DNA from: Sphingobacteriales bacterium
GTDB taxonomy: Bacteria > Bacteroidota > Bacteroidia > Chitinophagales > Chitinophagaceae
Assembly (NCBI GenBank): GCA_012270485.1
Contig: JAAXIF010000077.1
Location: 58,449 to 122,448, forward strand
DNA: 64,000 bases
Direction: 5' to 3'
Positions 1 through 9,045 of this stretch are shown here, in pieces (positions within the stretch are counted from its first letter, which is position 1; each line of letters starts with the position of its first letter). The notes beneath the pieces were generated by a model, which did no database searches, was not told where the DNA came from, and saw only the letters and a program-made list of their open reading frames with translations. The translations under genes and the position numbers were made by a program.

Positions 1-79
1 TGGGGAGATAAGATACTAAGGAAAATGAATTGGTTGCTGGATTGAGCAGAAAATTACATGGGTGGCGGGATAGGTTATG

Positions 80-125
80 GGTACTAGGTACTAGGTACTA
101 GGTACTAGGTACTAGGTACTAGGTA
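80..125. repeat. Heptamer tandem repeat (GGTACTA)x6.5
   Basis: Six exact head-to-tail copies of GGTACTA plus a partial copy. Each unit contains the self-complementary tetramers GTAC and CTAG. The repeat lies in the first 224 bases, which carry no gene; the rest of that stretch is downstream of the DsrE-like gene and holds degenerate copies of words such as CATCTGACATC. A related heptamer, TAGTCCA, occurs at 39337. Copy number is likely to vary between strains by slippage. Confidence 0.95.
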
Positions 126-224
126 AAAAAGTGCGGGGAATCTTTTTATTGTGTTCGCCACGCTTTTTTCAGAGAAGATTACACATCAGAAATCCTACAT
201 CTGCCATCTGACATCCAAACCATC

Positions 225-758
225 TCACCATTTAATCGTCGCGTAGCCTTTCAATTGATGTGTTGTAATGGTGGTTAAAGCGGAAGTGGCAACACCTACA
301 CCGGGGGCTAATGTGGAGGGATCAATACCTCTTTTTTTGAGGGTTTGTCCACATACTACGATCTTCACACCCGCATCCACCAATGCTTTGATCATGGGTA
401 GATTCGGATTATCTACTTTATATCTTGCTTTATAGGCTTCATTATTCATGACGGTGTATCCGGCAGCATTATGCACCGCAATGACCATGTTGATTTTTTC
501 TTTGGGTACACCTCCTACTCCATGTAAGTTGAGTAAGGTACAGGCAGCTTCAATTCCCAAGTTAATGGTATCAGGTTTGCTACTGGCCATAACAAGATCT
601 ACCAATAGTTTATAGTTCATTTTGGGATCCGGCTTTTCTATCGCATCCGGTATTTCGTATACCGGACCAAAATCTTTGATAATGGGATTCACTTTATCCT
701 GTGAAAAGGAAGTGGCAGCAACAAAAAATGCTACTATGAGCGATGCGATCTTTTTCAT
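225..758 (-). CDS. DsrE-family secreted protein
   Basis: A 177-residue protein with a clear signal peptide (residues 1-20, ending at SFSQ), so probably periplasmic. The mature part has the DsrE/DsrF-like alpha/beta layout: an MVIAVHNAA strand near residue 91, and a conserved-type cysteine at C136 in IVVCGQTLKKRGI, where DsrE proteins carry their active or persulfide cysteine; C73 is a second cysteine. DsrE proteins handle sulfur or persulfide groups, but many secreted Bacteroidota members are uncharacterised. It stands alone, reading away from tex, with repeat-rich DNA on both sides. The family call is good; the substrate is unknown. Confidence 0.75.
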   Translation of the reverse strand: MKKIASLIVAFFVAATSFSQDKVNPIIKDFGPVYEIPDAIEKPDPKMNYKLLVDLVMASSKPDTINLGIEAACTLLNLHGVGGVPKEKINMVIAVHNAAGYTVMNNEAYKARYKVDNPNLPMIKALVDAGVKIVVCGQTLKKRGIDPSTLAPGVGVATSALTTITTHQLKGYATIKW

Positions 759-828
759 GATGACAATTTAGAGGCAACAAGATAGCGTATGTTTGGTAAT
801 CAGATGAACCGTTCATCAACACATTTTT

Positions 829-867
829 AACCACAGTGGCGCAGAGTTGTACACGGAGTTACACAGC
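829..867. repeat. CACAGAG-type dispersed repeat, copy 1
   Basis: The words CCACAGTGGCGCAGAG and ACGGAGTTACACAG follow each other here. Related copies lie at 7526, 23645, 33074 (inside a hairpin) and 48352 (inverted, used as a terminator). The gene-free stretch 759-1067 holds this copy, a hairpin at 984 and a CAAGAAAC-type repeat at 1011. I see no gene in it. Confidence 0.6.
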
Positions 868-983
868 AATTTCACCTTTAGTCAAAAGCAACATTCATCA
901 ACTCGTATTTTAAGACCCCACTCCCAACTGTCAGATTAAATAGTGACTTCTACGCTACACCTGATCAACGCTCTTATTCTCTT

Positions 984-1001
984 GCCGGACTAAAGTCCGG
1001 C
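984..1001. repeat. Perfect hairpin GCCGGACT-AA-AGTCCGGC
   Basis: Eight-base arms with a two-base loop and no T-run on either side, so more like a REP-type palindrome than an intrinsic terminator. It is GC-rich against its AT-rich surroundings. It lies 67 bases beyond the tex stop codon. Confidence 0.7.
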
Positions 1002-1010
1002 GCTATGTAA

Positions 1011-1066
1011 ACTTGTACCCTGTTTACTTGAAACTTTCTTGTTTCCTGTTTCTTGTTTCTTCTCCT
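1011..1066. repeat. CAAGAAAC-type dispersed repeat at the tex 3' end
   Basis: On the minus strand this reads as GAAACAAG / GGAAACAAG / AAGTTTCAAG / GGGTACAAG words, beginning one base after the tex stop. The 16-base word CTTGAAACTTTCTTGT (1027-1042) recurs with one change inside the tex reading frame (1143-1158). The same vocabulary forms the inverted pair at 42014-42138. Confidence 0.7.
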
Positions 1067-1067
1067 C

Positions 1068-3308
1068 CTATTTTCCAAACTTTTTCTTCAACGCGCTCAA
1101 AGCATCATTCACACTCAACGCAGACAAATCTTCTTCCTGACGCTTGAAACTTTCCTGTCGTCTTGGCTTCCTGTCTCCTTGTACCCTTTCCTCCCCACTT
1201 GCTTGTTTAATGGATAAGGCAATACGCTTGCGATGCACGTCTACCTCCATTACTTTCACTTGCACTTTTTGTCCGAGCTTTAATGCTTCCCCGGGATCGC
1301 TGATGTATCGATTGGCAATTTCACTGACGTGAACCAATCCATCCTGCTTTACACCTATGTCGACAAATGCCCCAAATCGGGTAAGATTGGTAACAACACC
1401 GGGTACGATCATTCCAATATGTACATCTTCTATTTTGTATATCTGTGCAAATTCAAATTGCTCCAATTCATTACGTGGATCTAGTCCGGGTTTTTTTAAC
1501 TCATTCAGGATATCACGCAAAGTCAATTCTCCAAACTGCTCTGTCACATATTTCTTGGGATCGATCTTGCTCACCAATGTTTCATTTCCGATCAATGCTT
1601 TGACATCTACCTGTAAATCTCCGGCCATCTTTTCTACAATAGGGTAAGCTTCCGGATGAACTGCACTGGCATCTAAAGGATTATTCCCTTCTTTGATTCG
1701 TAAAAAGCCTGCGCATTGTTCAAAAGCTTTTGCTCCCAAACGAGGCACTTTCAATAATTGGTTTCTCTCTTTAAATTCTCCGATCTCAGAACGATAACGA
1801 ACAATATTATCTGCCATGGTTCCTCCAATACCACTCACATAGGCCAGCAAATGTTTGCTTGCGGTATTCAAATTAACCCCAACTGTGTTTACACAGCTCA
1901 CCACAGTTTGATCCAATCGTTCTTTTAAACGAAACTGATTGACATCGTGTTGGTATTGTCCAACCCCAATACTTTTTGGATCGATTTTTACCAATTCCGC
2001 CAATGGGTCCATCAAACGACGACCAATACTTACCGAGCCGCGAACAGTTACATCCTGATCTGGAAATTCTTCCCTGGCTGTTTCAGAAGCTGAATAAACA
2101 GAAGCGCCATCTTCATTCACCAAAAACACAGGCAAACCCAATTGCATTTTCTTGATGAACTGCTCGGTTTCTCTTCCTGCTGTACCATCACCAATGGCAA
2201 TGGCTTCTACTTTGAATTGTTCTACCAGTTTCCGAATCTTATGTTCACTTTCGTATACACGATTGTTTTCATGTACATAGATCAAATCTGTTGTTTGAAG
2301 ATCTCCTTTGTTATCCAGACAAACCACTTTACAACCTGTACGATAACCGGGGTCAATGGCTAGAATATTTTTTCTACCCAATGGTGCACTCAATAATAAC
2401 TGACGAAGATTTTCAGCAAATACAGTGATTGCTTCCTCATCGGCTTTTTGTTTTAAAGCTGTTCTGAATTCAGATTCCAAACTGGGTTGCATCAATCTTC
2501 TATATGCATCACGAATCGCTTTTCGCAGATGATCAGACCATGGGTTCATGCCTTTGATGTATTGCTGTTCCAGTAAATACAAAGCATCTTCTTCTAATGG
2601 AGCAATGCTCATTCGTAATACACCCTCCAAAAATCCACGAAGTATCGCGAGTATTCGGTGAGATGGAATTTTATGGATAGGTTCTGAAAAATCGAAATAA
2701 TCTTTGTATTTAATTCCTTCTGTTTCTTTATCGGTCAACACTTTGCTTTGTATGGTAGCTGTGTCTTCAAAAAGTTTACGCATTTTGGCACGCGCTTCTG
2801 CATTTTCATTCACCAGTTCGGCAATAATATCTCTTGCGCCTTGTAAAGCATCTTCTACGATTATTATCTTATCATTGATATATTTAGCAGCTTCTGTAAG
2901 TACATCATCTTGCTGCTGCGTTAACATCAAATCTGCCAACGGCTCTAAACCATTTTCCCTGGCAGTTTGCGCTTTGGTTTTACGCTTAGGTTTATAAGGC
3001 AGATAAATATCTTCGAGTGCTGCAATTGTTGTGGCTTTATCAATTTTAGCTTGAAGTTCTTCTGTCATTTTACCCTGCTCGGTAATGGCTTTTTCTATAA
3101 AGGTTTTACGTTCTGTAAATTCTTTGAGAAACTTGGCTTCATCCTGAATTTGTTGGATCTGCACTTCATCCAATCCACCTGTTTTATCTTTTCGGTAACG
3201 GGCAATGAAGGGAATGGTAGCACTTTCTTCGAAAAGATCCAATACGGCTTGTACTTGTGTTTGTTTGAGATTCAGTTTACCTGCGATAGAGGGAGTAAAA
3301 CCAGACAT
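1068..3308 (-). CDS. tex: Tex-family RNA-binding transcription accessory protein
   Basis: A 746-residue cytoplasmic protein of the usual Tex length. The N-terminal helical part holds IPFIARYRKDKTGGLDE, a Tex hallmark. A YqgF/RNase H-like core follows (ILAIDPGYRTGCKV), then helix-hairpin-helix repeats (HLLAYVSGIGGTMADNIV). An S1 RNA-binding domain spans about residues 632-701 (RFGAFVDIGVKQDGLVHVSE). Tex binds nucleic acid and affects transcription and its termination. The tail after S1 (about 702-727) is basic and glutamine-rich, and is encoded by DNA resembling the intergenic repeat that begins just after the stop codon. The gene looks monocistronic. Confidence 0.95.
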   Translation of the reverse strand: MSGFTPSIAGKLNLKQTQVQAVLDLFEESATIPFIARYRKDKTGGLDEVQIQQIQDEAKFLKEFTERKTFIEKAITEQGKMTEELQAKIDKATTIAALEDIYLPYKPKRKTKAQTARENGLEPLADLMLTQQQDDVLTEAAKYINDKIIIVEDALQGARDIIAELVNENAEARAKMRKLFEDTATIQSKVLTDKETEGIKYKDYFDFSEPIHKIPSHRILAILRGFLEGVLRMSIAPLEEDALYLLEQQYIKGMNPWSDHLRKAIRDAYRRLMQPSLESEFRTALKQKADEEAITVFAENLRQLLLSAPLGRKNILAIDPGYRTGCKVVCLDNKGDLQTTDLIYVHENNRVYESEHKIRKLVEQFKVEAIAIGDGTAGRETEQFIKKMQLGLPVFLVNEDGASVYSASETAREEFPDQDVTVRGSVSIGRRLMDPLAELVKIDPKSIGVGQYQHDVNQFRLKERLDQTVVSCVNTVGVNLNTASKHLLAYVSGIGGTMADNIVRYRSEIGEFKERNQLLKVPRLGAKAFEQCAGFLRIKEGNNPLDASAVHPEAYPIVEKMAGDLQVDVKALIGNETLVSKIDPKKYVTEQFGELTLRDILNELKKPGLDPRNELEQFEFAQIYKIEDVHIGMIVPGVVTNLTRFGAFVDIGVKQDGLVHVSEIANRYISDPGEALKLGQKVQVKVMEVDVHRKRIALSIKQASGEERVQGDRKPRRQESFKRQEEDLSALSVNDALSALKKKFGK
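1128..1205 (-). repeat. Repeat-like sequence encoding the Tex post-S1 linker
   Basis: This in-frame stretch (Tex residues about 702-727) shares words with the CAAGAAAC family: CTTGAAACTTTCCTGT here against CTTGAAACTTTCTTGT at 1027, and CTTGTACCCT here against the same word at 1012. It sits between the S1 domain and the last conserved helix, a place where Tex proteins vary. Confidence 0.5.
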
Positions 3309-3415
3309 ACGCTAATTCCAATTAAAACTTTAAAACAATAAAATCGGGCAGCGAATGTAGGGCAAAACCAGATAAACTGAACATGGATTTATTATACTGT
3401 ACTCTCGAAGGAAAT

Positions 3416-3543
3416 AGGCTGTGAGCTACGAGCCTTGAATATTAGTCATACACCGTTTAAAAGAAATACTTAAAATATCCAAGCAGGTTATTTGATCCTT
3501 AAAAATTAACTTAGAAAAGCTCGAAGCTCCTGGCTCACAGCTT
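3416..3543. repeat. Inverted pair of AGCT-rich repeats
   Basis: GGCTGTGAGCTACGAGCC (3417-3434) and AAGCTCGAAGCTCC-TGGCTCACAGCTT (3517-3543) are inverted relatives separated by about 80 AT-rich bases. The right-hand copy lies 44 bases past the stop of the gene ending at 3588 and reads GCTGTGAGCC in that gene's sense. The same arrangement, two inverted copies about 75 bases apart, is at 25638-25792. This resembles a REP-pair or a small non-autonomous element. Confidence 0.65.
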
Positions 3544-3587
3544 GTAGTAGGTTTTTACCACAAAATGGTGATTTATTATCTGCACCG

Positions 3588-4628
3588 TTAATCCACATTA
3601 CTGTTTGTATACTTATCTTTTAACGCTGTAGTCTCTGCTTTTCGTACAATTTCTTTCACAATATCATCCAACTCATTCCCTGAAATTGAGATATACCGGA
3701 TGATTTCTTTAACTTTTTCAGGTACCTGCTCTCCCATCTCATTTAACAAATGAACCAGCCCCAATAACCTCGACAAAGGAGCCCGTACACTATGTGATTG
3801 TGTCCAAGCAATATCTCTGAATAATTGATTATGCTGCTCAATGGCCTGTACATATTGCAATCGCTCAGTAAGATCAATCGCTAATACAAGGCCTGCTTTT
3901 CGATAATTAAAGTTTATACTACTGCTTTGGATTTGAACCGTTATAAGTGTACCATCTTTTTTTAGATGCTGGAAAATACCCTTAATATGATTTTCATTCT
4001 GATCAATAGCTGACTGCAAAATTCTTTTCAATTCAGGTATATCTTCCTCGATTCTTAGATGAAAGATAGTCATCTTAAGAAATTCTTCCTTACTATAACC
4101 ATAGTGACTGATGGCCGCTTCATTCACATCTAAGAATTGGTAGGTATCATAATCGTATACCCACATGGGTTGTGGGCTTGAATGGAAAATATCACGATAC
4201 TTTTTTTCCGATTCAGTCAATTGTTTATTGAAGGCACTACGTTCTCTGGTAAATAAAAGACTTTTGAAAAGATGTGAAGAAGTGAGATCATCTTTAAGCA
4301 AGTAATCAGAAACCCCCATTGAAATCGCTTTTGTACCAAAATTTTTATCGGTATAACCCGTAAGCACAATCAGCGGTGTTTCAGCAGATATCGCCATTAC
4401 TTTTTTGACCAATGCCTCTCCGATTCCATCCGGCAATGAAAGATCCAAAAGGATAAAATCGAATTTGAGTTGTTGATTATTGAGTAAGGTTTCAGCAGTC
4501 TTAAAATCAGTTGCATGATGAATGACAGGTAAAGTAATCTCATCTTTTAGAAACTCTTCTATTAGCAAAAGATCACCGGGATTATCCTCTACTACCAGAA
4601 TGTGTACATGCCAGTTGTATTTCTCCAT
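3588..4628 (-). CDS. Receiver-PAS-DHp protein without an ATPase domain
   Basis: I start this at 4628 (MEKYNWHV), 10 bases after the preceding receiver gene stops; the longer frame to 4718 would overlap that gene. The 346-residue product has a receiver domain (acidic E14/D15, phosphoacceptor D62, T90, K112), then a PAS domain (about 140-258), then a histidine-kinase-type dimerisation helix with an H-box at H279 (SHSVRAPL). It ends at residue 346 with no N, G1 or G2 boxes, and the downstream DNA encodes no ATPase domain in any frame, so this is not a simple frameshift. It could relay phosphate between D62 and H279, or serve as a sensor partner for the kinase at 5109. Function is inferred. Confidence 0.85.
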   Translation of the reverse strand: MEKYNWHVHILVVEDNPGDLLLIEEFLKDEITLPVIHHATDFKTAETLLNNQQLKFDFILLDLSLPDGIGEALVKKVMAISAETPLIVLTGYTDKNFGTKAISMGVSDYLLKDDLTSSHLFKSLLFTRERSAFNKQLTESEKKYRDIFHSSPQPMWVYDYDTYQFLDVNEAAISHYGYSKEEFLKMTIFHLRIEEDIPELKRILQSAIDQNENHIKGIFQHLKKDGTLITVQIQSSSINFNYRKAGLVLAIDLTERLQYVQAIEQHNQLFRDIAWTQSHSVRAPLSRLLGLVHLLNEMGEQVPEKVKEIIRYISISGNELDDIVKEIVRKAETTALKDKYTNSNVD

Positions 4629-4638
4629 GGATATTTGC

Positions 4639-5067
4639 TTAACGTGTAGGAAGTTGAACGACTGATATCCAAAAATTTTCGATGGAAGATATCGTATGTA
4701 AGAAGTCATCCATGTCAACCGGCTTGGTGATATAACAATTGGCTCCTTTTTCGTAGGACATATCGATATCTCTTTTTGATGAAGATGTCGTTAACATAAT
4801 TACAGGAATCTTTTTTAGCTCATCATCGTTTTTGATGACACCTAACACATCATGACCATTCATCTTGGGCAAATTAATGTCCAATAAAATCAGATCAGGG
4901 GTTGCTGCTTCACTAAACTTTCCTGTTTTTCTCAAAAAGTCCAAGGCTTCTGTCCCATCACGGGCAATACTTACTTCATTGGTAATTTTTCGGTCATTCA
5001 ATGCTTCAGTTGTGAGTAGAATATCCCCTTCGTTATCTTCTACCAGTAAAATGTGTATCGGTTTCAA
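4639..5067 (-). CDS. Single-domain response regulator, Rcp1-like
   Basis: 142 residues forming one receiver domain: acidic pocket E10/D11, phosphoacceptor D63 (LILLDINLPKMNG), switch T93/T94 and K115 (YITKP). There is no output domain, as in Rcp1-type receivers paired with phytochrome-like or multi-PAS kinases. It lies 41 bases downstream of the multi-PAS kinase and 10 bases upstream of the receiver-PAS-DHp gene, all on one strand. It probably shuttles phosphate from H547 of the kinase. Confidence 0.9.
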   Translation of the reverse strand: MKPIHILLVEDNEGDILLTTEALNDRKITNEVSIARDGTEALDFLRKTGKFSEAATPDLILLDINLPKMNGHDVLGVIKNDDELKKIPVIMLTTSSSKRDIDMSYEKGANCYITKPVDMDDFLHTISSIENFWISVVQLPTR

Positions 5068-5108
5068 ATTTGTTATTTTATATTTTCAATTCCAACCTAT
5101 GTGATCCT

Positions 5109-7379
5109 TTATTTCTCGATCGTAAAGAAAAATGTACTGCCTCTTCCACGTAATGATTCCACCCAAATTTTTCCATTGTGCATGTCAACTATTTTTTTAC
5201 AAATGGATAGTCCAATACCCGTTCCGGAATACTCATTCCTATGATGTAATCTTTGAAAAATTACAAATATTTTCTCAAAATATTCTTTTTCAATACCTAT
5301 TCCATTGTCTGCTACTGCAAACTGCCAGTATGATGGATATTCAGTAGCCGTAATTTTTATTTCAGGTCGCTGATCCGGCGACTGATATTTGAGTGCATTG
5401 GTGATTAAATTTTGGAATAGTTGTGAAATAGGTGTTCTAGCTGCTCTGATCAATGGCATCCCATCAAAAAATACCCTAGCTTCTCTTCGAATCAGATCAT
5501 TTCTGTTCATTTCTAAAATTTCAGCGATGACCTGATGAATATTGACCGGCTCTTTCTCATAATCAACACTCCCTACTCGAGAATATTCCAATAAATCTAA
5601 TATGACAGTTCGCATACGCTTAGCACCATCCGTTGCAAAACCGATATATTGTCTGGCTGTATCATCTAATTCATGCTTATATTTCTTTTCCAACTGCGAT
5701 AAAAATCCGGTGATCATTCGAAGGGGCTCCTGCAGATCATGAGATGCCACATAAGCAAACTGCTCGAGTTCTGCATTGGAAATAGCCAGATCTTGCGCTC
5801 GTTTATTCAACTCTTCATTGAGTCGTAGCAAGGTTTCCTGGTATTGTTTTTGTTCTGTAATATCCATGATCACTCCATCAATATATATTAATTGATGACT
5901 ATTATTGTATACACCTCTTCCTTTATCTTCTACCCACTTTATATCACCATCAGCACAAATGATCCGATATTGAATACTAAATACTTCTCCTTTTGATAAT
6001 GGTTCTGCGATAATAAAAGTAGCATTCAAATCATCCGGATGGATGATACTTGAAAATGTACGTGTCTTGTTTATCACAAAATCGGCAGCCGGATATCCTG
6101 TAATCGCTTCTACGCCATTACTAATAAAAAGCATACTCCACTTATCATCCAATAAACAACGATAAGTTATACCGGGCATATTATTAACGACTGATTCAAA
6201 TTGCTTTTGAATCTCTTTTCGTTCTGTTACATCTCTGAAATAAACCAATAATCCTGAAGGAGAAGGATACACACTCACATCAATCCATATACCTAGAGGT
6301 TCCACGTATTCTTCAAAATGCATGGTTACTTGATCACGCTCTGCAATAACACAGTTGGTATAAAAAGTAGCATATTGTTGTTCCGGATAAATTGAATAGA
6401 TATGTTTTCCAAGCACTTCTGTTCGCGACAGTCCAAGAATTCGCTCAGCTGATTGATTCCAATAATGAACTTTCCATTCCTTATCTACTGCAAAAAAACC
6501 ATCTCCAATACTCTCGAGAATCATGTGCTTTTCCTGATAAGCGTCTTCTAAAGCTTGTTGTGTCTTTTTTCTTTCTGTAATATCCTGGAATACCCCGGCC
6601 AGTTTTACTTTTTCCCCTCTTTCATTTAAGATGATTTTTGCACGTGAGTTAATGATGCGAATACTACCATCTTTGCGAATAAATCTTTTAATGATTTCAT
6701 AAGTATCTCCGTGTTCAATAGTGTGCTGCATTGCTTGTAAGGCCATCTCCTGATCATCAGGATGAATGACACTTAATCCTGTTGCAAAGTTGATTTGCAT
6801 TTCTCCCGGTTCATACCCGCAAATACGGAATACCCCTTCAGACCAATACAATTCATTATTAGAAAGATCCAATTCCCAACTTCCAATTTGTGTAATATCC
6901 TCCGCCTGCAATAATAAATCCTTGGCTTTGTTCAGATCTCTTTCTGCAATTTCATTTTTATCCCGGTTCTCAATTTCGGCTGTTACATCTATAACAGAGT
7001 GAATGATAAAATATGTTTTACCCTCATGGTCTAGTACAGGTACATTATGGGTAAGGCAATATTTTAGTACAAATTCATTTCCTCCACGTATAGGTATATC
7101 AAATCGTTGAACCGGCATTTTATGGGCAGATCCTGTACAGACTACTAGATCAAGTGATGTTCTAAGATTACTCACGCCATTCGCATCTTCCAGATCAGGA
7201 TTATCCGGAAAAGCTTCAAAAACGCCTTTGTGCAAGAGATCAGTAGCACTACTACCTGTTGCTTGTAAATAAGCTTCATTTACATCAATGATCGTAAATA
7301 CCGGACTATCTGCACGTAATAATAAGGAAGGCATGGGCATAGCCATAAAAACCCTTCTGAAATCTTCATTTTCCAGCAT
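5109..7379 (-). CDS. Multi-PAS sensor histidine kinase
   Basis: 756 residues with no membrane segment, so a cytosolic sensor. Four PAS/PAC modules can be followed (about 1-140, 150-275, 280-390 and 395-515). Several have the PAC signature (for example RFIRKDGSIRI...DITERKK). A DHp domain follows with H547 in YVASHDLQEPLRMI, then an ATPase domain with N-box QNLITNALKYQ, G1 VADNGIGI and G2 GTGIGLSICKKIV. The ASHDLQEPL H-box places it with the phytochrome-like/light and redox sensor kinases. First gene of a three-gene operon with the two receiver genes downstream. The signal is unknown. Confidence 0.92.
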   Translation of the reverse strand: MLENEDFRRVFMAMPMPSLLLRADSPVFTIIDVNEAYLQATGSSATDLLHKGVFEAFPDNPDLEDANGVSNLRTSLDLVVCTGSAHKMPVQRFDIPIRGGNEFVLKYCLTHNVPVLDHEGKTYFIIHSVIDVTAEIENRDKNEIAERDLNKAKDLLLQAEDITQIGSWELDLSNNELYWSEGVFRICGYEPGEMQINFATGLSVIHPDDQEMALQAMQHTIEHGDTYEIIKRFIRKDGSIRIINSRAKIILNERGEKVKLAGVFQDITERKKTQQALEDAYQEKHMILESIGDGFFAVDKEWKVHYWNQSAERILGLSRTEVLGKHIYSIYPEQQYATFYTNCVIAERDQVTMHFEEYVEPLGIWIDVSVYPSPSGLLVYFRDVTERKEIQKQFESVVNNMPGITYRCLLDDKWSMLFISNGVEAITGYPAADFVINKTRTFSSIIHPDDLNATFIIAEPLSKGEVFSIQYRIICADGDIKWVEDKGRGVYNNSHQLIYIDGVIMDITEQKQYQETLLRLNEELNKRAQDLAISNAELEQFAYVASHDLQEPLRMITGFLSQLEKKYKHELDDTARQYIGFATDGAKRMRTVILDLLEYSRVGSVDYEKEPVNIHQVIAEILEMNRNDLIRREARVFFDGMPLIRAARTPISQLFQNLITNALKYQSPDQRPEIKITATEYPSYWQFAVADNGIGIEKEYFEKIFVIFQRLHHRNEYSGTGIGLSICKKIVDMHNGKIWVESLRGRGSTFFFTIEK

Positions 7380-7525
7380 GTACTTCCAGTTTTGAATACA
7401 TATAAGGGGTTACGAATATAAGTATAAAGGTTTCAATACCAATGGTTACATCAAAATCAAAGAAGGTAATAATGACCAAAAAAATGTAGCCACTCTATAT
7501 TTCTGTATTCTTAGTTGTCTACAGC

Positions 7526-7565
7526 GGCAATTAATTGCCACTGAGTTCACTGAAGAACACAGAAG
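7526..7565. repeat. CACAGAG-type dispersed repeat, copy 2, with palindrome
   Basis: Begins with the perfect 14-base palindrome GGCAATTAATTGCC and continues ACTGAGTTCACTGAAGAACACAGAAG (words quoted separately: ACTGAGTTCACTG, AACACAGAAG). The 23645 copy has the same order: a GGCAATTAAATGCC-type palindrome and then AACACAGAATAACACAGAAG. It directly precedes the stop codon of the minus-strand gene at 7568. Confidence 0.65.
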
Positions 7566-7567
7566 AT

Positions 7568-8881
7568 CTATGCGATGCGAATGACTTTGGAGGGATAGCG
7601 TTCCGTATAATTACGGATCATGGAACGGATGGCTTCATTTTCAGGATACATGGTCAAATGCTCTTTCAACGTATCTAATTCATGAATTCCGATGTCTGCA
7701 GATGGAGTTCCCATTCCATAAAAAATACCATTTTCGACTAATACATATGCAGATTGATCACGAATCACAAACGTTTCTTTCTGGTCGGCGACCCATTGAA
7801 GTGCTGTGCGTACACGTTGATTATATTCTTGCACATCAGACCATTCATGTTGTGTGGTAAGATCCAGGAAACACAAAGCTGGATGCAAATCATGCATTTT
7901 TACCAGTTTCCATAACATACGATGTGCATCTGCCAGTAAAGCGAAGCAAGCAATGGGTTGCAAATGTTTTCTTTTTTTATCAATCCCCAATCTGATATAA
8001 CCCCTATTATCTTCAAACTGATAAATACCCCAAACTTGTTCGAATCTTTTTTGACTTTTATTATGAATCGGCCAAAGCCTTTTGATCTCAACACTTTCAA
8101 ATAAGGATGCGATGAATTCTGTTGGACATTCCACATAAGATATTCGATAGACAGTTCGTAAAAGTTCTTGTCTTTTTTTACTGATGTCCAATCCGGTAAA
8201 GTGACTGATCACTCTTTTTTTGAGATTTTTGGCTTTACCAACATAGAGTACTTTATCCTTTTGATCATGGAAATAATACACACCGGGTTTTTGCGGTAAG
8301 CCCATTACCTGCTTTTCCGGCAAGTGTGCGGGTAGGGTTTGACCATGATTGTCTTTTTTCAGCATTTCTTTGATCAAACGTTCCCCATTGTTCTGTATCA
8401 CCATGTCCAATATCTGCGCAGTGGCCAGCGCATCTCCCCCTGCCCGATGACGATTGGTGATGGGAATATCCAGTTCTCTGCAAAGATGCCCCAATCCATA
8501 TTTTCGAAACCCCGGAAACACTTTCCGGCTGAGTCGGATCGTACATAATTTTGGCACATGTAACTGATAACCTGCTTTTTGTAAATGATACTTCACAAAA
8601 GAATAATCAAAATTCACGTTATGCGCTACAAATATCCGACCGGATAAAAGGTTATAAATTTCTTGTGCAACCGTTTCAAATGAGGGCGCTTTGGCAACCA
8701 TGGCATCTGAAATACCGGTCATATTGGCGATATAGGGTGGAATTTCTTGGTGGGGATTGATCAGGGTCTCATATTTACCCTCCACTTCGGTACCATTGTG
8801 TAATACGATAGCGATCTCGGTCATTCCATGTTGTTCCGGAAAACCGCCCGTTGTCTCGATATCCACAATAGCAAATTGCAT
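7568..8881 (-). CDS. DEDDh exonuclease fused to GIY-YIG nuclease
   Basis: 437 residues. The N-terminal half is a DnaQ-like 3'-5' exonuclease with the full DEDDh set: D7 and E9 (VDIETTG), D92 (NVNFDYSF), H145 and D150 (HRAGGDA). The second module (about 198-275) is a UvrC/Cho-like GIY-YIG nuclease: GVYYFHDQ, then VLYVGKAKNLKKRV. About 160 further residues have no domain I can name. Proteins of this architecture occur in Bacteroidota and actinobacteria and are thought to act in DNA repair, with one domain incising and the other trimming, but that is inference. Start at 8881 gives the canonical N-terminus MQFAIVDIETTG. Confidence 0.92.
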   Translation of the reverse strand: MQFAIVDIETTGGFPEQHGMTEIAIVLHNGTEVEGKYETLINPHQEIPPYIANMTGISDAMVAKAPSFETVAQEIYNLLSGRIFVAHNVNFDYSFVKYHLQKAGYQLHVPKLCTIRLSRKVFPGFRKYGLGHLCRELDIPITNRHRAGGDALATAQILDMVIQNNGERLIKEMLKKDNHGQTLPAHLPEKQVMGLPQKPGVYYFHDQKDKVLYVGKAKNLKKRVISHFTGLDISKKRQELLRTVYRISYVECPTEFIASLFESVEIKRLWPIHNKSQKRFEQVWGIYQFEDNRGYIRLGIDKKRKHLQPIACFALLADAHRMLWKLVKMHDLHPALCFLDLTTQHEWSDVQEYNQRVRTALQWVADQKETFVIRDQSAYVLVENGIFYGMGTPSADIGIHELDTLKEHLTMYPENEAIRSMIRNYTERYPSKVIRIA

Positions 8882-9045
8882 ACAATAAGGCTTGTAAATT
8901 CGTGAATTAAACCATATCTTACAAACAAAGATTCAATTCACCCCCGACAGCCCCGGTTTTATTGACAGCTTGGATTTCTTCTGAACGATATAAAATATCC
9001 TCTGGAAGACCGTAAAAATTTTTTTACGTACCAAATCTACCTGCC

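Noticed and set aside
4629..4718. Longer N-terminus for the receiver-PAS-DHp protein
   Set aside because: It would overlap the previous receiver gene by 80 bases, and the extra residues precede the natural start of the receiver fold.
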